Positions 1 through 10,737 of a stretch of 64,000 nt of DNA are shown in pieces. Each line of letters begins with the position of its first letter. The first letter of the stretch is position 1. The notes beneath the pieces were generated by a model. It had not been told where the DNA came from. It made no database searches and worked only from the letters and a program-made list of their open reading frames with translations. Source of the DNA: Trissonchulus latispiculum (lineage: Eukaryota > Nematoda > Enoplea > Enoplida > Ironidae); assembly GCA_030248195.1 (NCBI GenBank), contig JASAND010027734.1:1-64000 (forward strand). The letters are read 5' to 3'. Made by a program: the position numbers and the translations under genes.

Positions 1-1
1 G

Positions 2-1582
2 ACTCTTGGAGCATACCATGATCTTTATTTGTTAACTGATGTTTTGTTGTTGGCTGATGTCTTTGAGAACTTTAGATCCTTCTGTCTTCAGCATTATGAC
101 TTGGATCCCATCCATTACATTACGTTACCAAGTTTTGGTTGGGATGCTTGTCTTAAGTTGACAGACGTTAGGCTGGAGCTTCTTAAAGACAGCGACCAGT
201 ACATGTATTTTGAGCAAGGAATTCGTGGAGGTGTAGCGATGATCTCTCATCGCTATGCCAAAGCGAATAATCCCTATCTGGATAATTTTGATAGTAACTT
301 GTCTATTTCATATATTATGTATTTAGATGCTAATAATTTATATGGGTGGGCTATGAGTCAAAAACAACCTTGTGCAAAGTTTCATTGGCTTTCAAAGTCT
401 GAAATTGAGAAAATTGATTGGTCTACAGTTGATGTGGACGGGGAGGAGGGGTATGTTTTGGAAGTTGATCTGGGGTATCCAAAAGAACTTCACCCATTGC
501 ACAATGGTTATCCACTTGCTCCTGAGAAATTGATCATTTCTGATGATATGTTGTCACCGTATTGTAAACAGCTGAAAGCAGATCTCAATGTAGCTGATTC
601 AAAGGTGCACAAGCTCGTGCCCAATCTTTGCAATAAACAAAAGTATATTATTCATTTTCGTAATCTAAAACTTTATTTATCATTGGGCCTGAAATTAGAG
701 CGAGTGCATCGTGTCCTTGCTTTTCGGCAATCTGCATGGATGCATAAATATATTAGCTTCAACACTGAGATGCGCAAGGCTGCTAAGAATGACTTTGAAA
801 AGAATTTGTTTAAATTGTTAAATAATTCTGTTTTTGGCAAGACTATGGAAAATGTGCGCCAATATATAAATGTGGAGCTTGTATGTGATCAGACTCGTTT
901 CAGCAAATTGGTATCAAATCCTCGTTTTGAGCGGGCAACTGCTTTTAATGAGGACTTGGTAGCAGTCTGTATGAGTCGAGCGACGGTCGAGCTCAATAAG
1001 CCCATCTATGTTGGGTTTAGTGTGCTTGACTTGTCAAAGCTGCTCATGTATGATTTCCACTACAATTATATTGTTCCGAAATATCAAAATAAATGTAAAT
1101 TATTATTTACTGATACTGATAGTTTATGTTATTTTATTGAATGTAATGATGTATATAAAGATATGTCAATTGATTCTAATTTGTTTGACTTTAGTGACTA
1201 CCCTTCCGATCATTTTTTGTTTTCCACAACCAACAAAAAGGTAATGGGGAAAATGAAAGATGAGACGAATGGTAGTCCTATTTCTGAGTTTTGTGGTTTG
1301 CGGGCTAAAATGTATAGTATTCTGTGCGGTGGGGAGGCTAAAAAGAGGGCTAAAGGGGTTAAAAAGTATGTGGTAAAAAGGTATCTTAATCATACTGATT
1401 ATGTAGAAACTTTGTTTGACAAATCTCTTCGTCGAAATGTAATGAATATGATCAGAAGCGATAAGCATCAACTATTTACTTTAACTTCAAACAAAATTAG
1501 CTTGTCTGCTTTTGATGATAAGCGTTACATCTTAGACGATGGGATTAGTAGCTTGTCGTATGGACATTGTGATATTGTGTAG
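2..1582 (+). CDS. Protein-primed family B DNA polymerase, 5' truncated by window edge (Polinton/Maverick-type)
   Basis: The frame is open from base 2, so the Met at base 29 is internal and the true start lies left of the window; 526 residues are visible. The sequence shows the family B polymerase motifs in order: motif A as YLDANNLYGWAM (about residue 109), motif B as KLLNNSVFGKTMEN (about residue 270) and motif C as FTDTDS (about residue 367), with both catalytic Asp positions present. The upstream block HDLYLLTDVLLLADVFENFR is typical of polymerases of Polinton/Maverick transposons and related adintoviruses. The enzyme would copy the element's DNA using a protein primer. The visible part has no stop or frameshift, so this copy is either young or constrained. 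No Polinton integrase, ATPase or capsid gene is visible to the right, so any partners lie to the left or are lost. Assignment to family B is secure; the exact element group is inferred. Confidence 0.93.
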   Translation, partial: TLGAYHDLYLLTDVLLLADVFENFRSFCLQHYDLDPIHYITLPSFGWDACLKLTDVRLELLKDSDQYMYFEQGIRGGVAMISHRYAKANNPYLDNFDSNLSISYIMYLDANNLYGWAMSQKQPCAKFHWLSKSEIEKIDWSTVDVDGEEGYVLEVDLGYPKELHPLHNGYPLAPEKLIISDDMLSPYCKQLKADLNVADSKVHKLVPNLCNKQKYIIHFRNLKLYLSLGLKLERVHRVLAFRQSAWMHKYISFNTEMRKAAKNDFEKNLFKLLNNSVFGKTMENVRQYINVELVCDQTRFSKLVSNPRFERATAFNEDLVAVCMSRATVELNKPIYVGFSVLDLSKLLMYDFHYNYIVPKYQNKCKLLFTDTDSLCYFIECNDVYKDMSIDSNLFDFSDYPSDHFLFSTTNKKVMGKMKDETNGSPISEFCGLRAKMYSILCGGEAKKRAKGVKKYVVKRYLNHTDYVETLFDKSLRRNVMNMIRSDKHQLFTLTSNKISLSAFDDKRYILDDGISSLSYGHCDIV

Positions 1583-1594
1583 TTTGTTCATGTA

Positions 1595-1600
1595 AATAAA
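1595..1600 (+). promoter_or_regulatory. Polyadenylation signal of the polymerase gene
   Basis: AATAAA lies 13 bases after the polymerase stop codon, in the right place to end its transcript. This is inferred from the consensus only. Confidence 0.5.
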
Positions 1601-2801
1601 GAAACACCAGACTTTGTCTTTTTTATTGAATAGGATAAGTATAAGCATATATACAACAAACATTAGAGTTATTCATTGTCCTGTTCTTCATTCAAGAATG
1701 ATTGTAGCAGTTGACAGATAAAGTAGATAAAATTATGAAAACTTACCTCAGTGGACTTATAGGTAGGAAAGTAGATAAAAGAAACCGGTTTAAACTGGTT
1801 ATCTTGTAGCATTGTGTTGTTATTGAGGTGTCTCAAGCGCCACAAAATTATAAATATTGTAACTAAATCTATATAGTGGTTGTAGTATACGGGATGATGG
1901 GTAAGAAGGGCCTCAAGCTCCTCAGGCTCCTCTGAGCCAGAACTGTCATTTTTATACTACTTACTTGGTTCTCATCTGTTTCAAAGGCTTGACGTTGGCA
2001 GCAGTGAGTAACCGTTTTTACGATATGGTGCAATCCTGAAGGGGTTGTTTTGGCAAAACAACAAAAAAGTAGCAACAGCAAATCAAACAAAAGGTGTTTG
2101 CCAGGAGTTGCTTTGCAATCGGCAATTTTTGAGCATTTCATTTCTGAAGTGGTTATGAAGCTGTCACGAAGACCTCCTGTTAGCTGTCAGTTAAGTGCTT
2201 GCCTACAAGAGTTTGTTAAAACAAGTCAGGTGTATTTTAAATCTCTTTTTGCTTTCCGCATGACATCGCATGGCAACTGCCGATTTTGGAAGCCCTCAAA
2301 ACAACTTGTTTTAGACAGCCAAGGATTTGAGCAAATTCCTGTAGAGTGGAAAAAGTTAAAGCCAAAGTCTTAGTGGGATGTTGTTTTGAAATTCTGTGAA
2401 ACTCTTACAGAAGCGGAGATTATTCATCAATTAAGTATAAGATACTTTAGGTCTGTTTGGAGACAGAGACCATATTTCTGTTTTCTAAAGACAGAGGGCT
2501 TATTTATATTCCCAACCTTTCGCTAAGCGGAATTTGATCCTTTAAGTTATACTTTAACTGGCCTCTAAAACGCCTACTTTGCCGAAAAGAAACCAGCTTT
2601 GGCTTCTTGGTGCTTTTCAGTCATCTTGTTTTTTATTGAAAAAAATTAAAATTATTTCTCAAATTTCTCGTATTAAGACAATTAATTTTTCAGCTTGAAA
2701 GTTCTGCTGTGACTGGTAGAAGTGTGTAATATTATTTCTCCTTAATAAGGATCCAGGAATCCGAAACCAAAAGATGCTTTTCACCTCCGACTCGAAAAAT
2801 T
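1601..2801. other. Region after the polymerase, no recognised gene
   Basis: The longest open frame, 2050-2373 on the plus strand (107 codons, Lys/Ser-rich start), matches no family I know. The opposite strand of the same region is also partly open. It may be Polinton remnant or chance. No terminal repeat of a Polinton was found. Confidence 0.3.
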
Positions 2802-2878
2802 GTGGCCTGAGGTGGGGATCGAACCCACAACCTTTGGCGATCTAGGCAAACGTTCGACCGATTGAGCCATCCAGCCAC
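2802..2878 (-). repeat. tRNA-derived SINE-like head (family shared with 62671-62760)
   Basis: On the minus strand there is an A box (TGGCTCAATCGG) and a perfect B box (GGTTCGATCCC) inside a GTGGG/CCCAC T-arm. The acceptor and anticodon stems are imperfect and the loop base after the anticodon is a U, so a working tRNA is unlikely. The sequence just after the head (CCACAATTTTTCGAGTC) matches the one after the head at 62.7 kb (CCAGAATTTTTCGGGTC), which supports a dispersed SINE family. Confidence 0.55.
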
Positions 2879-3617
2879 GATCGAACTAAACTTAAATTTG
2901 AATCGTTTCCAAACTTTAGCGACGTTATTAGAAATGCGCACTGAAATAAATATTTCTGGAAGCTTAAGAGTATTCATGTCGCGAAGGCTCTGGAACGTTT
3001 CTGGTACAAATTTTGAATTCAATTGATTGATACAGTTGATTTTGGGAAAATTCGCTTTCCATTCAATTTTAAATTCAAGTCAATTTCAAAATCAAATAGA
3101 GATTGTACAGTGTCTACCTCGGCGACCAAACCCAGGCAATTTGTAATATGCAAATTGTTCATGACCTTATAAGTGATTTATTTCTCTGCTTAAACGAATC
3201 TGACTGTTCTCTTCTTCTTTGCCCAAAAGTTGAAGCCCAAACTTCACGAACCCTACCCTGCGTCTTAAAATGCCTTTACTGTAAAGTGTCTTTACCCGAT
3301 TGACTTGAAGCTGTATATTGAACTATTGAAACTTGAAATATTGACTTGTATATTGAATTCCGAAAAGCTCGGATTTCTTGAAACTTTGTTGCGTTCCGGA
3401 AATGAACCATCCAATAGACTTTTAGGTACGGCAAACTATGATGAGGAAAAACGACAACCTGTTCATGCCATTTCAATTTCTATTGGAAAGAATTGCAGAA
3501 TTTCCGAATAGCATGTCCATAGCCTCTTTGCAAAAACTACGTAAAATAAAGTCTGTCTGACTCTTACTTACCAGTGCTTCCGTTAGTATTATATATAGTA
3601 TATATTCTATTCTATAG

Positions 3618-4770
3618 TATAGTAGATTCGCCCAATGTGCGTCATACCCCAAAGTGCGTCACTCAGCCGTTTAAAGTTATCTAGTGCACTACAAAATGGA
3701 AAATATCCTAAAGTTTTTACATTTCTGAGCAGGTCTATTCAAGCTCTATGCAATGGTGTAAAAAATATTTCCTAAAAATTTTTTAACCTTGCACAATGCT
3801 ACAAAATTCAATATACTTTGAATAAAACACCCGTTGTCCACCAAAGTTTAAGCAATGTCCCAAATTCAGTTTTATGCGTCTAACAACCTTAATACTTAAC
3901 AACGTTTAAAGTGTCAGCTATCAAATTGTTCGTTAGAATCTGCTGATTCCAAAAATATAAACAATTCCTGATTTCGCCGTACTAGAACTGAGAAATTCCG
4001 ATTTTATTGGAACCACTGATCAGTGCCTAAAGTGCGTCGCTCTAGATTCACTTTTTGCGCAAACATCCCTAATGTGCGTTCGTATCTTTTACGTGTAAAT
4101 TTGCTTCAAATAAATGCAAATACTGGCTCCATAACTTAACCTAAGACAAAAATAAGCGCAAAAACACAATTCTAGGAAAAATTCTGAGCAATCTGATACC
4201 AAATTTTCTGTTTTTATGGCATTTTATTTTTTAGTAAAAGTCGTTGTTTCGGGCTTTAAATCATGAAATTACATTTTATAAATTGTCAAAGCTTAATTTG
4301 CAACTCAAATTCACTTGAAATAAGACAGTACTAGCATTTTAACAAATTTTTCGAAGATCACAGATTTTGTTGATTTTGATATATATTGTTTATGAACAAA
4401 CCAACTACCATATAAAAAATTTTCGTAGCATAAAATTGTAGGAAATGGCAGATATAACGTCTCAAAGTTTAGTTTTTTAGTGCAAATCATAGGAGTTTTG
4501 AAATGACGCACTTTAAGACTCGACCGACGCACTTTAGGGAACAATCCTTTGACAGCGAAAAACTGCACTTTTTTGGCAAAAAAGAGCTATAACTTACGCT
4601 ATGCTCTATCTAAAACAGTCAAATTTCAATGAAATGTAGAAGTAGATGTACTTGACACTTCTGTAAAGTTTCATTTCATAAGCTTTAATCTTTCAAAAGT
4701 TATAGTTAATCAAAGTGACCACACTTTATGCGAGGACAAAAGGTGACGCAGATTGGGCGCATCTACTATA
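3618..4770. mobile_element. Inverted-repeat element with scattered GTGCGTC motifs
   Basis: The ends are inverted copies of one another over about 28 bases with three mismatches (TATAGTAGATKCGCCCAAT, then TGCGTCA), set in TA-rich flanks. The 1.15 kb interior has no coding sequence but repeats AAAGTGCGTC or its complement near both ends and in the middle (about 3651, 4028, 4068, 4505, 4526), like sub-terminal transposase binding sites. The TA-rich flanks hide the target duplication, so the superfamily is not assigned. Confidence 0.6.
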
Positions 4771-4792
4771 TATATTAGTATTCCGTTAGTAA

Positions 4793-4793
<1 letters not shown>

Positions 4794-4827
<34 letters not shown>

Positions 4828-4830
4828 ATC
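4794..4830. repeat. (TA)n microsatellite
   Basis: Uninterrupted TA dinucleotides with one phase slip, just outside the right end of the preceding element. Confidence 0.9.
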
Positions 4831-5039
4831 ATTTTTAGTTTCTGCACTTTAGGATTGTAGTTAGTATACATCTCCTTTTAAAGGATAGCAGGAGCAGGGT
4901 GTTACCGTAACGGGGGGGGGGGTTCATTTAATGCCGTTCGTTTTAGGCGGTATTTCTTTAGCGATCTATTTCTATATATTTACCTACCTTGGCAAATCGT
5001 ATTCGGATCTTAAATTTTTGTACAACGGTCGGATAACCA

Positions 5040-5290
5040 GATTAAAAAACCAGGCAGATTAAAATTTTAATATGGGTTTAATGATTTGATTAAATGGATT
5101 AAAATTAGCGCATTTAATAGCAGCTCTTTTGTAAAATTTTAATCCGCCAACTTTTAATCAGTACCTAGTGTGCAAGTGGAAATAAGTGAAAATTGAGCGG
5201 GCAGATTAAACGGATTAAATTTAAGCTCATTAATTTTATGTAATCCGATGTTATGTTTCTTTAATGCGGATTAAATTTAATCTGTTTAAT
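5040..5290. repeat. Cluster of GGATTAAA motifs
   Basis: GGATTAAA/TTTAATCC and the variant AGATTAAA recur many times in both orientations within 250 bases. It resembles the motif-loaded MITEs elsewhere in the window, but I could not find a convincing terminal repeat or target duplication. Confidence 0.35.
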
Positions 5291-6643
5291 CTTTAACGAA
5301 ATAGAACATAATTTTCGCGAAAACGATTGATTGATTGATTGATATCGATTGTTTGGAAGCCAATCTGGTTGGGTGCAGGAATGTTCGTCTGATTTGGGGA
5401 GGGCTTACGGTAGTTTCAACATTTCCTAAAGAGTTCATGTTTAGGAAAGTCGCCAAAAGAAGTTCAAGTTTAAGGATAATATCATTGTGAAAGGGCAGGA
5501 GCAGATAAAATATCGACACTTTACCCTCGCTAACATTGAGAATGAGAAATGAATGAGAAAGAAGCATGAGAAATGAGAATTTTTAGGCATATCTTAAAGA
5601 ATTTGGTCGAAACCAATTGGAAACTGCTTAAAAGTAGATTAATAAAAACCGCGAATCACTGGAAAGTTTAGCTTATTTAGTCGCCGAAAGAAGCATTGGC
5701 AATGTTTGCTCACTCTGAAACAAGCTCCCGTAAAATTTCAAAAATTATAAAATTTTCAATTTTCAATCAATTTCCAGAAACGGAGAATTTATTAATATAT
5801 AGCCAATTATGAAATTATTAATTATTTAATCCTTAATTTGCTGCCAACCAAATTTTCGCTCCAAGTACATCCTTAAAGCGCCCTCTCCAAAACGATGCTT
5901 TTCTAGGATGGCCTGTGCAGATTCTACTATGGATATGCCCCCTCTCTAGTTTCTACAAAATTCCCTACGAGAATTTAGTGAATCAGGAGAGAAATTCCGA
6001 TAAATTCTCACTGTCATGTGCCAAATAAATGTGGTTCTACTTAGCTTTTTCTGGAAGTTAGCCCGAGGTTTGAGTTAATGAATAATGGAAGACGTTAGGA
6101 CGCTTCTGGTGGTGTAGGGAAAAATTATATTTTTCAGGAGGTTCCCCCTCTTCCCCTATTCATTAACTCAGTTTAAAGAGGAAAATCACTACTTTTAAGC
6201 ATTTTCTCCCTGGATTAGGACGGAAAACTTAGTCCTATGCAATTTTAATTGGATTATGAAGGGCGGCTCTAGTGGGCGCCTTTAGTAGACACATTTTTCT
6301 TAGACCATTCTTCTGTAACGTTATTTTCTTTCTGTAGGGTTTATTTCTTTCTTTTTTCTGGTGTGGATTTTTGTTTGAAAATATCGAGACGATATTCAAT
6401 AAAATTTTTGAAGTGATCAGACACGTTTTTAATTGTCGAACAACATTTTGTCACAGTTTGAGCATTGATTTGGTCAAACTTTAAAAATTGAGACTGACTG
6501 TATGAAAATCAGTATCAGTAAAGAAAGAAAATTTGTGCAGATTGGGGTCAGGTCTCTCTGAATTGCTTAATATGAAGCGATTGTAATGACTGTGTCTATG
6601 TTTTGTCTTTATTACCGTAACGTCCAGTAAGTAACATCGAGAG
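5291..6643. other. No gene seen
   Basis: AT-rich sequence with no convincing exon, RNA gene or transposon end. Confidence 0.5.
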
Positions 6644-6944
6644 TAGTGTTTGAGGCCGGCCGAGGTTTCACCGGCCGGCCGGCCGGTGAGCTGGCCGGCC
6701 GGCGGCTTTTGAGCCCGTCGGCCGGCCGGCTACCGGCCTAGAGCAGTTAGCAGTTAGCATAACTGCATATCATAACTGCTAAGATATTTATTTTCGGATG
6801 TTATCTTAGAAAAGTAGCACAGCATAGCATAAAAAATTAGCAAAACTAGATTTGGAGTCCATTTTAAGCTAGTTGCACTATTTTGTAAATTTTTGATTGG
6901 TATTTGTATCCCAGCCGGCGGCCGGCGGCCGGCCTCAAACACTA
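6644..6944. mobile_element. hAT-type MITE, GGCCGG family, copy 1
   Basis: Terminal inverted repeats TAGTGTTTGAGGCCGGCC are flanked by a perfect 8-bp duplication ATCGAGAG (6636-6643 and 6945-6952). Eight-base duplications and a terminus fitting YARNG are hAT hallmarks. Both sub-terminal zones are stacked with GGCCGG; the 301-bp element has an AT-rich core and no coding sequence, so it needs a transposase from elsewhere. The copy at 51743-52259 shares ends and core. Confidence 0.88.
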
Positions 6945-7660
6945 ATCGAGAGTACATAATACATAAGAGTTTGACAGCTGGCATACTCTATTATAAACGG
7001 GACATATAGTCTTACGCTGACGGCTAACCTCCCTGCAAATTGGACCCGAATGAGTCAAACAAATTCGCCCGCTATGATTGCGTTCTAGAGCTCAAAGCAG
7101 ACACAAAATTAGTGCTAGTAGTGCTGGTGTTTTCCAGCTTTAAACATACAGTTTTCAGTCCTCTTTTATTGTATAAGGTTTTGACAGACTTTTAAGCAGA
7201 AAATTAAAAGTCCTTGCTTTTAAATAATTCTTCAACCATTTTTCATTTTCACTTTCTCACGTATGTACATGACATTCAACTGTTCAAATTATTTTGTTTC
7301 AAATTTCACTAAATCGTTTTGATTAGATTGGTGGTGGTTAGTAGCTATCACCCATGAGTTATCAAGCATAAATTATGTCACCAATAAGTTAACTGCAACA
7401 TGTACAGGATATAATATCACTGAGTTACCCCTTCACCTTGATGAATGTCTTTACCCGGGATAAAAATTATTTAGATTAATCAAGCTAGTTAACGCTTTTT
7501 CTTAACCCTCCGAAGCAGCTAATGCTCTTTCTCTGTAGACAACTTTTACATGGAACTTTGACATGCTTTTAGGACCATAGGATACGTTCAAAGAAGTGAA
7601 ATAAATTTTTACTCCTTACAAAACTGAGATTTACTTAAATAGATTTTTTGAAAAAAGTGT

Positions 7661-7735
7661 TGCAGCGGGAGGGAATCGATCCTAGGTTGACGGTTCCCGG
7701 AATGGAGCAATCTGCCACTGAGCTATAACTGAGAT
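7661..7735 (-). repeat. tRNA-derived sequence
   Basis: Minus strand shows an A box (TAGCTCAGTGGCAGA) and a B box (GGATCGATTCC) at tRNA spacing, but the stems are poor. Probably a tRNA pseudogene or SINE head. Confidence 0.45.
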
Positions 7736-7850
7736 GTTCCACGGTTACAACTTATCCCTGTCCACGCCACCTTTATCTGAAACATGAAGTCAGGTTTTTG
7801 CTGGAAGAGGCATTGATGTACAGAGAGCATCGTTGATATAAAATTATGCT

Positions 7851-7923
7851 GGCTATGTGGTGTAGTGCTTTAGCACATCCTACTGCATCCAGGGAGTCCG
7901 TGGTTCGATTCTCGGCGGAGCGG
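7851..7923 (+). repeat. tRNA-derived sequence
   Basis: A-box-like GGTGTAGTGCTTTAGCA and B box GGTTCGATTCT at tRNA spacing; the cloverleaf is imperfect. Confidence 0.45.
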
Positions 7924-7986
7924 TATTGTAAAGGAAGCCCTCTTAGGAAAAATTGATAAGCCTGATATGGGAGTTCAGCTGATGGC

Positions 7987-8050
7987 TCGGTGGTGTAGTG
8001 GTTAAAAGCAAGTATCTAAGAAGGGGCGCAGTTCGATCCCCTCCCATGGT
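7987..8050 (+). repeat. tRNA-derived sequence
   Basis: A box TGGTGTAGTGGTTAAAAGCA and B box AGTTCGATCCC. Only about 60 bases from the previous head, on the same strand, so the two may be a tandem insertion or one dimeric SINE. Confidence 0.45.
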
Positions 8051-9355
8051 ACTTTCCTGCTGACAGTTTTACTGACAAATTTTACCAATTGACTCTGAAA
8101 AGTTGGTTGCAAATCAGGATCGGTAGGAGGGCATTAACTTTCCCATGGGATAAGATTCTTGGTTGAAATCTCAAGAAGCACTTCTGTCAAACGTTTTTCG
8201 CACAAAAGTGTTTTGAGCATAATAAAGATCCTAAACCGCTCAATTTAGCTATTGTTAATAAGTTAACATTCAACCTTTCAACTTGCTCTTTTACTTACAC
8301 AAAATGCTTTAATGTGAGTGTGCATGAGCTCATTTAGAGGTTAGACAGTTTGTGATACAGTACTGTTGTACCTAATCTAAAGATGGATAGTGATATGGGT
8401 AAAAGTTTTCTACAAAAGTTAAGCTTTAATCATGAACAAGAGATCATTTGACATAAACTAATTCAAACAGATAAGACTAACTGCAGACTCCCAGTCAACT
8501 GATTAACTCCAAAGTTACATCCGAGATTTTAGCAATGTATATATCTTTACAGATCTCTTGGCGCAGTAGACAATTTATAGGTAAAGTTATCTTTTAATGT
8601 TTAATGTAGACAATTTATAGGCAAACTTTCTGTGTAACGTAACAATATGCTGGTTTTCCAAAACTTAGTCTTTGTTGAGTCTAAACTGTTTGCTAAACTT
8701 AGTTCAGCTCAAGTCACCTCTGCACAGATCGTAAAAACTTCGCTATTAGTAGCAGCTTGTCAGTGACAGCGCTTAATTCATCCACCCTTTTGTCTTTTTG
8801 AACGAACAAATTGTGCTACAAATTTTAGTAGCCTAAAAATAAACTACAAATTCGCCGAGTTTTACCAGTTTGCCTGATTTTGAAGAGCATAAGTAGTCAT
8901 AAGTTGTGTTTGTCAGAAGCATTGGGTAATGGGTAGTGTTCAGAAAACTATTCAATCCAGTTAATTCAAGATACAGCCAGTTCATTAAGTACCGCTTAAC
9001 AGAACGTCAGCTACTTGTAGACTGGCTTTAAAGGGTTTATAATAGGAAGAGTAAGACACAACATGGAATCTTATGCTGCTTCTTCATTGCACTGCTGAAT
9101 GGCCTAAGTTTGATAATTTTGGTATATGTACTAAAAAGGGGCAATCACTGGTTGGGTAAATGTCAAAAATCGGGATTTTCCAACTGGGAATTCCAACTTC
9201 GAACTTTAGAACACAAACATAGCGGACGAATTTGCTTTGTTCACAGGGGTCCAATTTGGGGTGGAGGTAGGCCGTTAGCTTGGTTAGCTAACGGAGCATA
9301 GTTTTTGCTCTGATAAGAGAGAGCTTGTCAGTTGTCACAGTCTTAGAGTATGTAC

Positions 9356-10571
9356 AATTGGTTATCAGTAAAAAGTGCATCTACTGTTCAGTCTGTCATC
9401 TTTTGGGCTCTCGTTAATGGATATGGCAGTCCCTATGCAGGGATTATAGATCAGGTTCTGGAAGAACAAGATTAGCGCGTGGTTTTATGCAAATTAGTTT
9501 TGCCAGGCGGGAGGATGGACCACAGTCTGACAGGCCGGACCGTGGGCAGAGACTGTAAATTGAAACATAAATTCGGCTTGTCAACAGCACTGAAGCAAAT
9601 TCAAACTAAACGCATGATTGGCAACACTTTTGCTCAAATGATCATCATTCAGAGTACAGTGTTTATGGGATATCCATACTCCGTGCGCGTTTGGAAAAAC
9701 CTTGAACTTTAACTTAAAACATAAATTTGATTTTTAATCAGATCGATGATTGCATTGGTAGTCGAACCGCCGCCATTTTCTGAAGATTAATTGCTGCTTG
9801 ACCACAATTGTGCTTCCCCCACAAACGCTAATCTTATTGTGTGACCCCATTTACAATGGAGAAAAAAGCTAAAAATTACAAGCTCTGCTCTACCCTTTTT
9901 CCATACGAAGAAATGCTTTGGAAAATTTGATTATTTTGTTTATTTATGAGTATTTATTGTTATTTGGCAGTATTAAGGGCACTTATTATTTTAGGGATAT
10001 TTACTCCATCCCCCCCAAACAAGAAAACTTTCTTATCTTTGTGGAAAGCTTTAAGCACTCATAAGCTTACAGATTTCGTCACAGCCGTGCGTATTAACAA
10101 AAGACTATTTTCTTCATGTTTTACTAACGCAAACGTCAAGCTCATAAACGTCAATCCTGATTTAATCTCAACCCGAAGAATTTTGGTTCCTGGTGCTGGT
10201 AGTCCAAAAAGTCTCGCTTAAGCTGTGTTTCAACGCTCATTCTGTTTGTCAGTTAAGACCAACCTACATCTGGATTTTTCTTTGTTTCATTGTTATCCCA
10301 GCTGTTTTTTCACAGTGTTACAGTCTTGACTTGGTGTTTGTAGAAAAGTTCTTGTAAACTGAGTGCTCTCTCCCGTCTGACTTAAAAGTTGAGTGAGAGT
10401 CTGTCTTGAAACCTGATACAGTTGGTTTCTGTCAATACAAGAACTCCCCACTTGAGTCTAGGACTATCATTAAGGTGTATACTATATACTCCCTAGTTGC
10501 ACTCATCTGCACCTTATGCCTCCTCCCAACTAGCCTACCGATTTCTGCCGCACAAATATTTCAGGTTACAA
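9356..10571. other. No gene seen
   Basis: Open frames at 9479 and 9946 are short and resemble no family. No element ends were recognised. Confidence 0.45.
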
Positions 10572-10737
10572 CCAGACATGTGCAGGAGGGGAAATTCGGG
10601 GGGGGGGGTGAGCCAGCGGCCGAAGGCCGTCGGAAAACCGGATTTTTCCGGTTTTTTGCCCAAATTCCGGATTCTGGGGGGGGGGTGAGGGACCTATTTG
10701 GGTGGGGTGAGCTCCCCCCCCCCAAGCACATGTATGG
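10572..10737. mobile_element. G-rich MITE, copy A
   Basis: Ends CCAGACATGTGC and (rc) CCATACATGTGC are flanked by near-identical 6-bp repeats TTACAA/TTACAC. The inside is dominated by long G runs, GGGTGAG blocks and the hairpin CCGGATTTTTCCGG. A second copy at 46128-46318 matches it nearly base for base over most of its length, with its own flanking duplication. Confidence 0.7.

Larger units (their letters stand above)
6948..9355. mobile_element. Long inverted-repeat element, GAGTACATAAT family, large member
   Basis: The left end (from GAGTACATAATACATAAGAG) and the right end (rc of 9150-9355) are inverted copies over roughly 180 bases, with shared blocks such as AATTGGACCC and CAAATTCG.CCGCTATG. 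The 2.1 kb between them holds three tRNA-like heads and no recognised gene. Shorter relatives lie at 17506, 26788, 33748 and 43492. Confidence 0.55.

Noticed and set aside
7661..8050. Functional tRNA genes
   Set aside because: A and B boxes are present but acceptor or anticodon stems do not pair well; pseudogene or SINE is more likely.
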